The position numbers were made by a program, and so were the translations under genes. A stretch of DNA of 64,000 nucleotides from Nemertoderma westbladi (Eukaryota; Xenacoelomorpha; Nemertodermatida; Nemertodermatidae): contig JAUCBJ010004629.1 in the NCBI GenBank assembly GCA_032718475.1, forward strand, positions 31,720-95,719. Reading direction: 5' to 3'. This document shows, piece after piece, positions 23,001-35,000 of the stretch; within the stretch, counting starts at the first letter, position 1; the number at the start of each line of letters is the position of its first letter. Under the pieces are notes generated by a model that was not told the origin of the DNA, made no database searches, and saw only the letters and a list, made by a program, of their open reading frames with translations.

Positions 23001-26000
23001 ATAACAGCACTTTAGAATTTCTTAATGAATAATTTATCTGATGCTTATATGTTTATATTATCCAGTGTCCAAGCAGCGAGGAAGGGTTTACGAGCCTAAA
23101 AGAATCTCCCATTCATCATACAGTGTTCAGGTGTTTTAATCCATCAAAATATAAATGTTTATATTATATACTCGTACTCTATGAATTAGATCGGGAAACA
23201 CAACAGGGGGGGGGGGGGGGGGGGGGGGGGTGATCGGCGAATTAATATTTCGTCTCAATGTTAGAGACACGGGGGCGAAAGTGAACGCAAATCCCATCTT
23301 GGCGAATTATTATCAACCCTCAATGTTTAGGGAAATGAGTAGGTTACAGTTGCACGTTATTTTAACCAAAACAATAAACTAAGCACAATAGAACAGGTTA
23401 TATTTTATTTTTGAGAGTAATCATCTGTTATTTGCGTCCAATTTCACCTGGAGAGGGTTTAATGGTGGTTTTCGTTGGTTTTATGTGAAAGAGCATGTGA
23501 AAAAACCCCAGAGAGCAATTTTACTTCAAAAAAAAATTACATTGGCTGAGTTATAGCGATTTTAAAACGCTAAATTAACAACATCGAAAAATCAGGCCGT
23601 TTCAGAAAACTGCACTAGTGACGTCACTAGTGCAACAGTAAATGCTCATTGGTTACTATACAATATAAATCTCTTAGTAACTAAAATAAATAATGTAGCT
23701 AATATATATTTAGTGTGTTAAGATTACATTATTTGATATCCTTATGGCGGCAATTGATTCATAACAAGTTAAATATTCCAGAAGAATATTTATTTCTCCC
23801 AAAACGTACAGTTGTTAGATATAAAAATAAAACATATTTTGTAGCTAAAACTGCCAGGTGGTAGAAATCCAGTAGCTTATTGATGTTTTATTAAGCTTCA
23901 AAACTAAGATTACTTTAGATTAGATTGTGGATTCGCACTTTTTCGATTGCAATTACTTTTATATAAGTTAAATTATTGATTTCAAAATAGCATTGATAGT
24001 TATCAATAATTCTAGAATAGTTAAGTTGTAGCTAACCCTTATTTCAGTTAAATAGCTAACTCAAATATTGGCCTACTACTGCACATTATTACGGACAGTA
24101 GCTGCGTTTATACTAAAAATAATATATCCACTAAAAGGCACTACTACAGTATGTGTACCCATGACCGGGATATTTTTGTAGTAGTTTTTGCTACTTTTAT
24201 TGTTTTTTATGTTCTATGTCATATTAGCTCTATAGTTTTGCAAAAAAAAATGTTCTAGAACAAATCTTTCTCTTTCTCTTTGTACGACATTGGTTGCAAT
24301 CTGATGACTGCAGTCTCATTGGTTGGTCTGGGTACAGACGGGTGCAATTTGGTTTGTGGCGGTCAATTTAAATGAGTTGAAATTCTGCAAATCTTGGGCA
24401 ATCTTTCTTGTTCTAGAAGATATTTTAACAAATTTATAATTCCTAATAATACACCTTAAAATGTAAATCTGTTGCCATTAAATACTTCAAAATATTATTC
24501 TAGAATGTTTTTTAATGTTTACAGTAGTAGCTTTACTTTAACTGTTTTCATTAAATAAAATGCCACGTCACGAAAACAAAAAGTGCTCTAAAGATCCAAA
24601 TATTATTGAGATTTCCAAAGAATAGTATAAAAGAAAAGTACATAATTTCGAAAAATTAATTTTAAATTAATTTTAATAATAGCTAGAAAAGATAACTTGG
24701 AAAATCACTAGCTAGCCTGATTATTTGTATTTAAAAAAATTTTTTATTAATGTTTATAGATAAATAAACTATGTATTACACATAATTACTAATTTTTAAG
24801 AAATTTTTTTTATTTTATTTTTTTTTTAATAATAGCTAATTTGGAAAATCACTAGCTAGCCTGATAATATGTATTTTTAATGTTTATAGATAAATAAACA
24901 ATTTATTACACATAATAATAAATTTTTAATAAATTTTTTTTTTTATATAAAAATGTTCTAGAACAAAAAAATTTGTTCTAGAACATAATTTTTTTAGCTA
25001 ACATGAAATAGAATAGTTATAAATAAAAAAGTAGCAAAAACTAGCTATAGTGAAAAAAATATGGTCATGGGTACACATACTGTAGTAGTGCCCCACTAAA
25101 ATACATCAAATAATGAGATAGCAAGTATAGAATAATTATTGACAGGGTCGCAAATGCCAAAAGACGCTCACGTAATGGAGCGGGTTTCTTCAAGTGCGAC
25201 ATATATTGCGGTGTGCCAAAATGCCCCAATAATTCCATCAATGTCAGGAGAATATATCTGTAAGTGTTCCGCATGGAATAAAAAGAAGAAAGCTGTGGTT
25301 CACCAAATCTGGGAGACATGATGCCGAGAACGCAAACTTAAGTACACGTATCTACTTCTGCCCCTATTGAATATAAATTGTAGTTATAAATAAATTAATA
25401 CAATTAATTGAGTGGTTATATGGGGTGAGTACAAAACAAAGACCAATGACCTAATTAAGTAACCTGCATAATCTTGTAACATGTGTTAACTCTAGTTTAT
25501 TGTTTTGGTTCCCCGAACACGCCTCTGTAACCTGCTCATTTAAATGGCAATGGGCACTGTACAAAACAAAGAGGTAAATTCGCGTTAGGTCCCTAAGAGC
25601 GTTAGCCCCCATTTAAGGTAGCGGGCTAGTAAAGGAGCAGGTGACAGAGGCGTGTTCGGGGAACCAATAACTGTATAATAACTTTTACTAGCACCCCTGT
25701 AGCTACTATTGAAAAATGCTCCTTAAAATTCTAGAATTTTTACCATCTTGCTAAATAACTTGACAAAAAAACGAAATAATTTCCATCTAGTGCTAATCTA
25801 CCCATCCCGCATTGTTCGTTGTAAAAACGATTAAAAAGTCTATTAATGAAACGCCTGGCAGTATTTAGCTAGCTATATTTGTTTTTAGCTACAGCTCTAT
25901 GGTATGGTATGGGCGAAATAAATATTATTCTAGAATAATTAACTTGATATGAATAATTTGCCTCCATACCGCTATCCTATAATCGATTCTTAACACAACG

Positions 26001-29000
26001 TAAATACACATCCAAATAAATACTTGCTACATTTATTATTTGTTTTATTTTAGATACTGCAATATTATACTTTATATTAGCCAATCAACTGTTCTTGACA
26101 ACTGTTGCTGTGTTATGGCTAACGTTAAATGAGCAAATTCCTAAAACGGCCTGATTTTTCGGTGTTGCTAATTTTGCGTTTTAAAATAACTCCGCCAATA
26201 TTAATTTTTTGAAGTAATATTGCTCTCTGGGGTTTTCTCACATGCTCTTTCACATGAAACCAACCAAAAAAACTCGATAAAAAATTTCCGAGTCGTCTAC
26301 CCCATTTTGATTGCGCCGAAAGTTCCCCTCCCCTCCCCCGTCCTTTCTGTGGACCGGTGAAGTTCAGCAGATAATGCATTTTACCTTGCTACTACCCTTT
26401 ACCCTGCTAGTACGAAATGTTTTTACTACTTTTTACTAATAACTGATTCGGGTAGGTAATATTGTTGTCATCAATAATCCCACTGATGCCCAACTGGCAT
26501 CATTGATGATTTTCCTAAAATTGACCAAATTCTACCGTGATCATATGCAAAGGCAATTTCGTGCCCCCAGGTGTGTGTTCAACGTTTTTGCTCACTATTA
26601 TTCCAAAGCTCCTGTTTCAACTTATAAAGTGTGCTATATCGTAACGACAATGAATTTTTGAAGATTAACTTGATTTCAAAGAATAATTCAATACCTTTGT
26701 ATTAACATCTATCTGAAATAACTGACTTTATCTGCCTCCATTATTGATAGTGAACCATTAAGAAGACATGAAGACAATAATGATATTTACCTTCGAATAC
26801 TTATCGTTCGGGAAATATGTATCCGGCACCCATATTTTGTCAGCAAATTCTGCGTTGACAGTAATCGGGTCTGCAAAGTTGTGGCTGAGTCTTTCATCCT
26901 GCCAATATTGGCGGAAATATAATGTTACCGTGAAATCCTGCAAAAGGTGAAATAATTAGGAATTATTAAGTTGTTGTTATTGGTCATAAACCATGGGGAT
27001 GGGGAAGAATATACCTAAAAAATTGGTCCAATTACTGCTGTTGGTTTATATTATTCTTATTGATTAATAATTTAGGAAATTTATATGAAATTTATTATGA
27101 AATTCTTAATAAACCACCTTTTAAATAATTAATTGGTTTAATCAACTAAATTTTAGATAATTATTACATTGACAAATATACTCCATTTTTTTTTGTTGAT
27201 AAAATATAACGCCAAAAACCGAAAAGTTCACGGTTACGAATGAAACTACAAAATCCATTGAGGATTCAATGATATATAATTCAACGGTGGCTGACCCACC
27301 TCAGAGACCACCAGATATTAGCCCAACTGTTAAGAATCATGTAGACATTGGAATGAACTGGTAAATTTAATTTGAATTTTTTTACATAAATAGTTTTAAC
27401 TTTCTAAGAGTAATTTATTTATTTATTTAGCCCAGCATATAGCTCACATATAGGTGTACCGTGCTCTAAAATAGAACCTTCGCTTCCGATGCGATGTCCC
27501 ATGCGACTTCCAAATCCTGGACAGACAATATGGGCAATACTACAGTTAAAGCTGTCATGACATCTGCGATAAGGAAGTTTGAACAAATATCTTATTTTTT
27601 TGAACATATTATATACATATTTCAGCATAAATGTTTTTTGTACACACAACTGAATAAATGTTGAGGTACCGGTAATTTTATCGATTTGACTCATGGAATT
27701 GCGACATATTCCGCATACAAATGAATTATAATCACATTGCAACATTTGGTGTACCTACTCTATATCATTGTCAACACATATTAACCACAAGAAGAGGCAA
27801 AAACCACTGTTTGGGCTGTTTCACACTGTTTCAGATTTTAATAGAAATAGTGAACGGCATTCTGTCGAGAAGAGTTACACCCCTCCTACTGACACACAAT
27901 CCTCCACGGCACTCCTTGACATAAAATTCATTAGCCACCAGAACTAATGGTCATATGAAGCGAGCGAATTACCCTGACCATCTCTCCTGGGATCAGGATA
28001 TAACGCATTCTATTCCCATCAACCCATCATTAGCTCAACGTCCAGGTTGTTTCCCTCTGGCCCATTGTATTAACGGACTTCAGGTCCAGGTCCCATCCCA
28101 GCGATCCTAAGCCACATATTTTCTCCTCACTGGCCAAACCAAATCGGTTTTGGAATTGAATTTCATAAAATGAAGGTTCTTTCGCCATGGGCTCCAAATG
28201 AACTATGCTTCACGTGTATTTAGTTTCAACAGGCCATCCTGACAAGTTAGTAAATTGAATAACGTGGCAATGAAGGAGGAGACCCATTGACTTTATAAAT
28301 ACCAACTGTTGCACAATGAGTTCCCTGAATACATCATTTGGATATAAACACGCTAATGACTAACTAACTTTTTTTTGTTCATCCTACTTTTATCTCAATT
28401 CATCAGTTCTACTTGTCTTACTTGCAGTCCATTTACTTGGTTTGGAATGTCCATATTGTCGTCAACATATAGTGCAATCCGCACTGGTATTTTGGATCTT
28501 GGTGACGTATACACTAGGGTTTGAATTAGGTTGGTTTTAGTAAATGCTAGTGAGCTCAAGTGATATACAACCAAAAGTAAAAAATATTCCATAATCAGAA
28601 GCAGTTGATAAGGTCAAGTAACTACCTTTTGCATAATAATAAACTGTTCTTATTAGCAATATTAAACCTCGGTACTGGTACATGTCTCCAAGAACATAGT
28701 ATATATTCCTATTAAATTCATGCATTGAATTCCTTTCTATTGAATAAGCACTATGTTCATGTTCAAGAAGTCCTGTCGCCCAGAATTGATGCTCATAACG
28801 CCCTAACTGATATCAGTACTAATTAATGACCACCAAGTACTATTCTACGAATGTACATGTACAAGTATCATTCCATACTAGTGAGCCTACATGCATAGAC
28901 GTACCATGTTTACTTCACTGATTTTGTCAAAACTCGCCAATGCGATGTCAGCAATTACACTAACAGGCTTTGTTTGATCTGAAAAATAAACAAATATAAT

Positions 29001-32000
29001 ATAGTTTGAAATGAAAATAATTATAAATTAATTTAAGAGTAAATAAAAATGTTGGATAATTTTCTCACTAATACTTCATATAAATAATAATTAATATACT
29101 TGAAAAGGTTCTGGACAGGACAACAATATTGTTTTTATTGTTGAGTTGATGGAGATAAATGAAAACAGACAGTACGCGGTAACAATTAAATTCATATTTA
29201 ATTTACAGGATGGTAATTATAAATAAATATGAATATGTATGAATAGATAAATTTTCGAACAATCCGTACTTTTTCAAGTCTACATTTCTGCTACTAGTAC
29301 ATTACTGTATAGTGAAGGCTGTATCAGTGTACTAGTGGATCCTAATAAAAATAGATTGGAATGGAGGGGAATTTGAATTATTCTAAACTGTATGCACTGC
29401 ATATTATCAAATTTAAATTAATACTATTTTACACCAAATCCTTCCTCATAAATCCCAAATCCTTTTCTAATCTAAATTACCCTAAATTATTACAAATACT
29501 CGAATATAAGGTTATAAAAATTGCACCAGAAAATGTATATAAAATATATTAAAATATATATGCAATGAATAGTATTCTATTCATAATTGTGAATACACGT
29601 TGAATTGGTAAAAACAATACACGCATTCAGAAACCAGAGTCAATGGCGCGAAATGACCGCAAACACAAAATAATTTTAGTGGGTTTTAAAAATTGGTTTA
29701 ATTTAATTAAAAACATTAAGGGAAAGGAGCAGGTTACAGTGGCGGTGTTTTCTAACCAAAACAATAAACTATAAATTATTTCACTTGTGGTCAAAGTGCG
29801 CCACTATCTGAGAAACCATCATATAAATTTCCAATATAGAAGAGTGTGTTCTCTATGTTCTTGAATTTACTATCTTAAAGCGTTGTTAAATAAACTGCAT
29901 ATAATGTGAGAAAGGGCCGGTTGCATGGCTACTGTTAGTAAGAGAGATACTTAATTACTTGAATATATACGCCATATTATTAGCATAGATTAGATTACAC
30001 CATGGCATTGTCAGCCCAAATTATATATAGGTTAGTGTGTACTTGTCTAAATTATGGGAAGACCCCAAAATGATTAGTTTGATCTGTCCCGGAGCCTTTG
30101 AGTTTGTTGAGATGTGGCCCAACAAATCATCCATCGAAGTTGGTGATGGTGCAATGGTTTAACCCCTGATGACCTCTTAACACAGACTGTTGATGTGGCC
30201 TATTGGTGAGATTTTCATGCTAGCATGTTGTGTTTCGGAAACTAGCATGCCGATTGTCAGACAATATCTTTATTTTGATATTGAAATTTGAATTAGCTTT
30301 TACTGGATTAGAAATTTGTGGTGAAAATTCAATTTGTGGAAGGATTTGAAAGGGAGTGAAAGGAAGAATTATAGTGGCTCCCATGATCAATGTATATCCG
30401 AATGTCCAGCTTGCAATGTTACATAACCTTATTTGGTTCTGACGGCCAAGTACAGTGGGGGATTGAACCCAGTGGTAGTAGATGATTGTATTGTAAAGAT
30501 GGGAGGCTATGAGGACGTAAATTGCGGACACACAAGGTAGTAATTTTCCAGGTTTACATTTTACCTGAGCCGCTAGCTGAATGGTTAGAGCGTCAGACTT
30601 CCAACCTGAAGGAAGTTTGATCCCACCTGGATGTCATTGTCGACTTTGCAAAGCTGTGCCCAACGAAAGTTATAATTATGTGGTCTGATAGAGCTACACC
30701 ACTAGGACCAGAGAACGCAATTTTGGGCTGAGAAATGATAAAACAGCAGTTGATAAAACAGCCCATGTTGTGTACATGAATGCTGGAGCTGTATTGTTAT
30801 ATGCAGACTGCAGAGGCAGTGAAAGACAATTATATTTACATCAAGATATTTCCTTTATGGATTAATACTAAAGTAGCGGATGCATCTACAAATATTAGCT
30901 AACGGTGAGTCGAAGATGTCTTCAAGAGAAATTTAAATTTCCTGGAGCCAATAAACGTTTATAGGAGTTGATTGAAGAGAGATGACTGTGGGGGAACAAA
31001 CCCCTTAGGGACCATTTATAAGGTAATATGATACACACGTAGTGACTGGTAGATCAGTTTTCCAACTGACTATACATTTTACTCTAGGTAATAAATTACA
31101 GTGGAACCTAAACTAAGGAAGCAAGATTGTGCATTATGAAACACCATTCTTCCAGATAGATTTGTATGATACTGAGGGACAGACTGAAACCTGTAATGTC
31201 ATTATCTACCATGGTGGCTCTATACAGAAAATTTAGCTCTAAACTAACACTGGTATCAGTAACACAAAGAAGGTACGCTGCAAACTTGGCCCGTGAGAAA
31301 TCTTCCCCAGTGGCCAATCTTCGCCAGGAGTAATCTTCGCCCACAAAATGAGCAACTATCGCCCGCAGGCAATCTTCGCCCGCGAGCAAGCTTCGCCCAA
31401 TAAACAATTATTGTTTTGGTTAGAAAAAGCCGTCTCTGTAACCTGCTCATTTCCCTTAATTTGTTACTAAAATGGTTACTAACACAAATCTTATTGGGCG
31501 AAGGTTGCTCGCGGTCGAAGATTGTCTTGAGGGCGAAGGTATCCCCCGGGCGAAGGTTGTACACAGGCGAAGGTTGTACGCGGGCGAAGATTGCACCCAA
31601 CTCACAAAGAGTAGGCAATACTTTAATAGATTAGAGATTAATAAAATAAAAAGTTGGCCTAATTACATTTGACTGAAAAACGATATTTTATTCAAAGTTG
31701 CATTGTATTGTAGGGTCTCCTCTCCCCATCAATTTAACAAAGGTTGGATCTAAAAAATAAATGAAAACAGGGTATGGTGCATTCGATGATAAAATATCTA
31801 CCAGAGTCCTACGAGCCTGTCAACGGGGATACAACCAACAGGGAAAGATACCCAATAAGGGCCAATAGCCAATACGAACGAGTATGTTTATAATTATAGG
31901 TGGTGATCAGCCATGGCTTATTGAGACTAAAAGATTATCTCATTCATTACTAATGAATTAAAAGTGAGATTCAGTTGGCAATGAGATTAAGTTAAAAGGG

Positions 32001-35000
32001 AAAAATAATGAAGCAGGCCACATTGGAACCAAATGAATTACATTGATTCCTGTAATGTTTAATGACGAGTAGTGTTTTTCATAAGATTAGTGTTATATGA
32101 TACAAATTTAGATACCCCCTTCCTTCCCCGTCTTCGGCAATCAAATAATCACAATTGCTTCTGATTTATAACTCTATAAATGAGTTCCAATTTATTCTAG
32201 AAATCCATTCCTGATCTGAATATCTTGATATCCTTGGAGATTAACAGATGGTTTTTCTTTGGGTGATACATGTTGATTATTGCGAAAAAAAAGCTTAATT
32301 TCTAAAACAATTTAGTAAACGAAAATAAAATTCAATTTCAGAAATCCAAGGTTTACAAAGTTTGCCTGGATTTAATTTCAATGAATTTTAATAAGGAAAA
32401 CAAACTGCTACTGCGATGGTAATTTCTTATGTTTGAAAATCCCTAATTCACAAGTTGAATTAGATCCATAATCTATTATATAGTGTGAGTAAAGGAGGCA
32501 AAACAGTGTTGGGTGTCATTTATTGCTTACTTCCGTTGGTTTCTTAAACTTTCTCCACTGGAGTTTATTCATTCATTACCTAATATTATAATTAATATGG
32601 GTTTCGTCTTTCCTGACAACAGATATAATACTAGTATCGAAGATTTGTAATAATAAGTTAATTTACTTTATGAGATAGGGCGAATTACTTACAGACCTGA
32701 AGTGCGACCCACGGCGTCCCAAATAACATAGAACATTTTTTTTTTCAATATTCTCTCGACCATTTATTAAGCTCGCTGGCGCTCGGTAAATAAAATGCCT
32801 CGAGAATAATGAAAAAAAGTTCTACTTTTTTTCCCACGTAATAAATAATTATATATTTTGTGGTACATTATTATTTCAAATAATTAAACCTGTCGTAATG
32901 TATATTAATTTTAGTTTAGTATAGGACCTTGAAACACGACAACCCCTGGCTTTCCCAAAATTAATCACTGTCATGGCTAAAATTTATAGTTCAGTAATAA
33001 TTTTGAGAAGATTTGTCATCCATTACATGGATACATTAGAGGCGTAATTATAATGGAACTTTGGAACCCAATAAGGTACCCCACACCTCCCTGATTCCCG
33101 AAGGCATCTATCTTGTCTCGTCTACAATTTTTAAATTGAAATAAAAGCTATTTGTTTAAATTAAAGTTGACGTGAAATAGATTATTGGATTTACAATTTC
33201 AGCCAACTCTTGCCCTTGCCTTGCTCAACACGCTACTATAACTAACTGGAGCAGCTTCATAACTATCATTGGAATTGCAATAGTCGGATCAATTTAACCC
33301 TATTAAACCCGGGGGAGGGGGGGGGGGGTCAATATGACCCACCCACGTAGTTTTTTTGTTATAATTCTGACTTTTTGGTGATGGGTACGAAATTTGGTGC
33401 TAGCACCAAAATTTGCCAAATTTCGCCGAAAATAGGAGTAGCAATGATCTGGCATGTTAGAAATGTATTCCATTCCATTAGAATCAGCGCCCTAGAAAAC
33501 CAGAAAATGTGAATTTATAGCAGAGTATAAGTGAATTAAAAATTTTGTGTTCTAACTGAAAAGTGCTGCTTACTTATTTTTTTCATTTTTTTCCTACGCA
33601 GAGAGGACAAAAACAGCCATTTATAGTAATCAGATCATTTTTCAATATTTTCGAATGGATTTAGCGCCCCAGAAAACCTGTATTGAAAAACAATTAGACG
33701 AAAAATGTAAGTTTCAAATTTTGTGAAAATTGTGCACAACTTGTAATTTTGGTGCTGCAATATAACCACCCCAGTACATTTTTTCGAAAATTGTTTTTTT
33801 CGGTCGGATCCAGACTAATGAAACCTACGTACGAACAAAAAATCATGCAAATTTTAACTTAAATGTTTGTACATTACGCAATGATTGACGTATATAGAGC
33901 GAGTGGCCGTGGCGGATATGTTCTACGATAGCAATATGCAGTAAGTGTGTCCATCATACCAATAGAGAGAGTGGTTCCGGTTTTGGGCAATATGATCTCA
34001 CTGTTGTTATACAATGCCTCATGAATTAAATGTGCATTTTACACCATCAAATGTACCCTATGTAGCATCATGCTGATGTATGACCATATTTTCCAGCATT
34101 CAGAAGGTTTGATAATTTACAGGAGCTGTAAAACTCAAGAAATATCAGATCGTAAGGACATATTCTCCAGGGATGGCTAGCTTGAGCACTGGGTGACTTC
34201 TGTTACTTGGGATCATTATAACTTTTGTTGGGCACAGCTTACTAAAGTCGGCAATGACGACCAGAGGTGGGTTCGAACTGGTAAACTCCGGGTTGAAAGC
34301 CTGACGGCCTAACCATAACAAAATGCAGGCAGTGCACAAAAGTGGTTAAATTTAAAAGGAAAATGTATTAAAGTTATAGCATGTTAGGCCAGGATAATAA
34401 TATAGATAGAAAATTAAAGAATGAATTTAAGGTGAAATTTAAGGTAAAAATATCCGAAGCACGAAACCAAACTAAATTAATAAGGCGACCATGCAATATA
34501 AAGAATAATGTACAGTATAAAGTAGCTAAGTGAATTGTCATGTACGGTGAATTGGGGCTGAAAAATATAATGGTGGAAGGTTACCAAAAAATATTTGAGG
34601 CAGAAAGCTCGTAGTATATTATTTATTTTTCTGTTGTGGGTGTCGGACTTTCGTCTGTCTCATGTAAATTATCTTTGCATCAAACATACTGAATGCAATG
34701 ATCGGCCACGACATTGTACAACAGAGCAAATTATGTTAAAAATGAAAAGGAAGAATGAGAAGTGTAAGACAGCTTCAAAGATGAGAAGCGTATGACTCTT
34801 GATCAATGTCCAGTCAGTCAGTAAAGGGTCATTAAGCTACAAATAATTTATTTTATTTGAAAAAGTCTCTTTTACTCACTAATATTTTTAAAATTAAGTT
34901 AATTAATCAAACGTTTTTTCACTAATTTCCTGAAAATTAGTTTAAAAAAGTATTTTTTTATCTTTTTTTTTGGAAAATTCGTTAGTAAAACTCTTTTTTA

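Larger units (their letters stand above)
23440..26380. mobile_element. Degraded long-inverted-repeat (foldback) element
   Basis: Left arm from about 23440 and right arm to about 26380 are imperfect reverse complements for roughly 400-600 bases. Matching words include AAAGAGCATGTGA/TCACATGCTCTTT, CAGAGAGCAATTTTACTTC and its relative near 26214-26230, and AATCAGGCCGT/ACGGCCTGATT. The element fills most of beta-like intron 4 and encloses two younger elements (24137-25092 and 25505-25667). Exact ends and target duplication are not resolvable by eye. Confidence 0.55.

Noticed and set aside
25065-25319. 84-codon minus-strand ORF with [15 protein letters not shown], considered as a Cys-loop exon
   Set aside because: No cysteines or FPxDxQxC motif; the true Cys-loop exon is at 22955-22802, and the ORF overlaps the end of a transposon and its target duplication.
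30565-30640. Possible functional tRNA gene
   Set aside because: A and B box-like words exist but the arms do not form a full cloverleaf; the shared non-tRNA tail marks it as a SINE.
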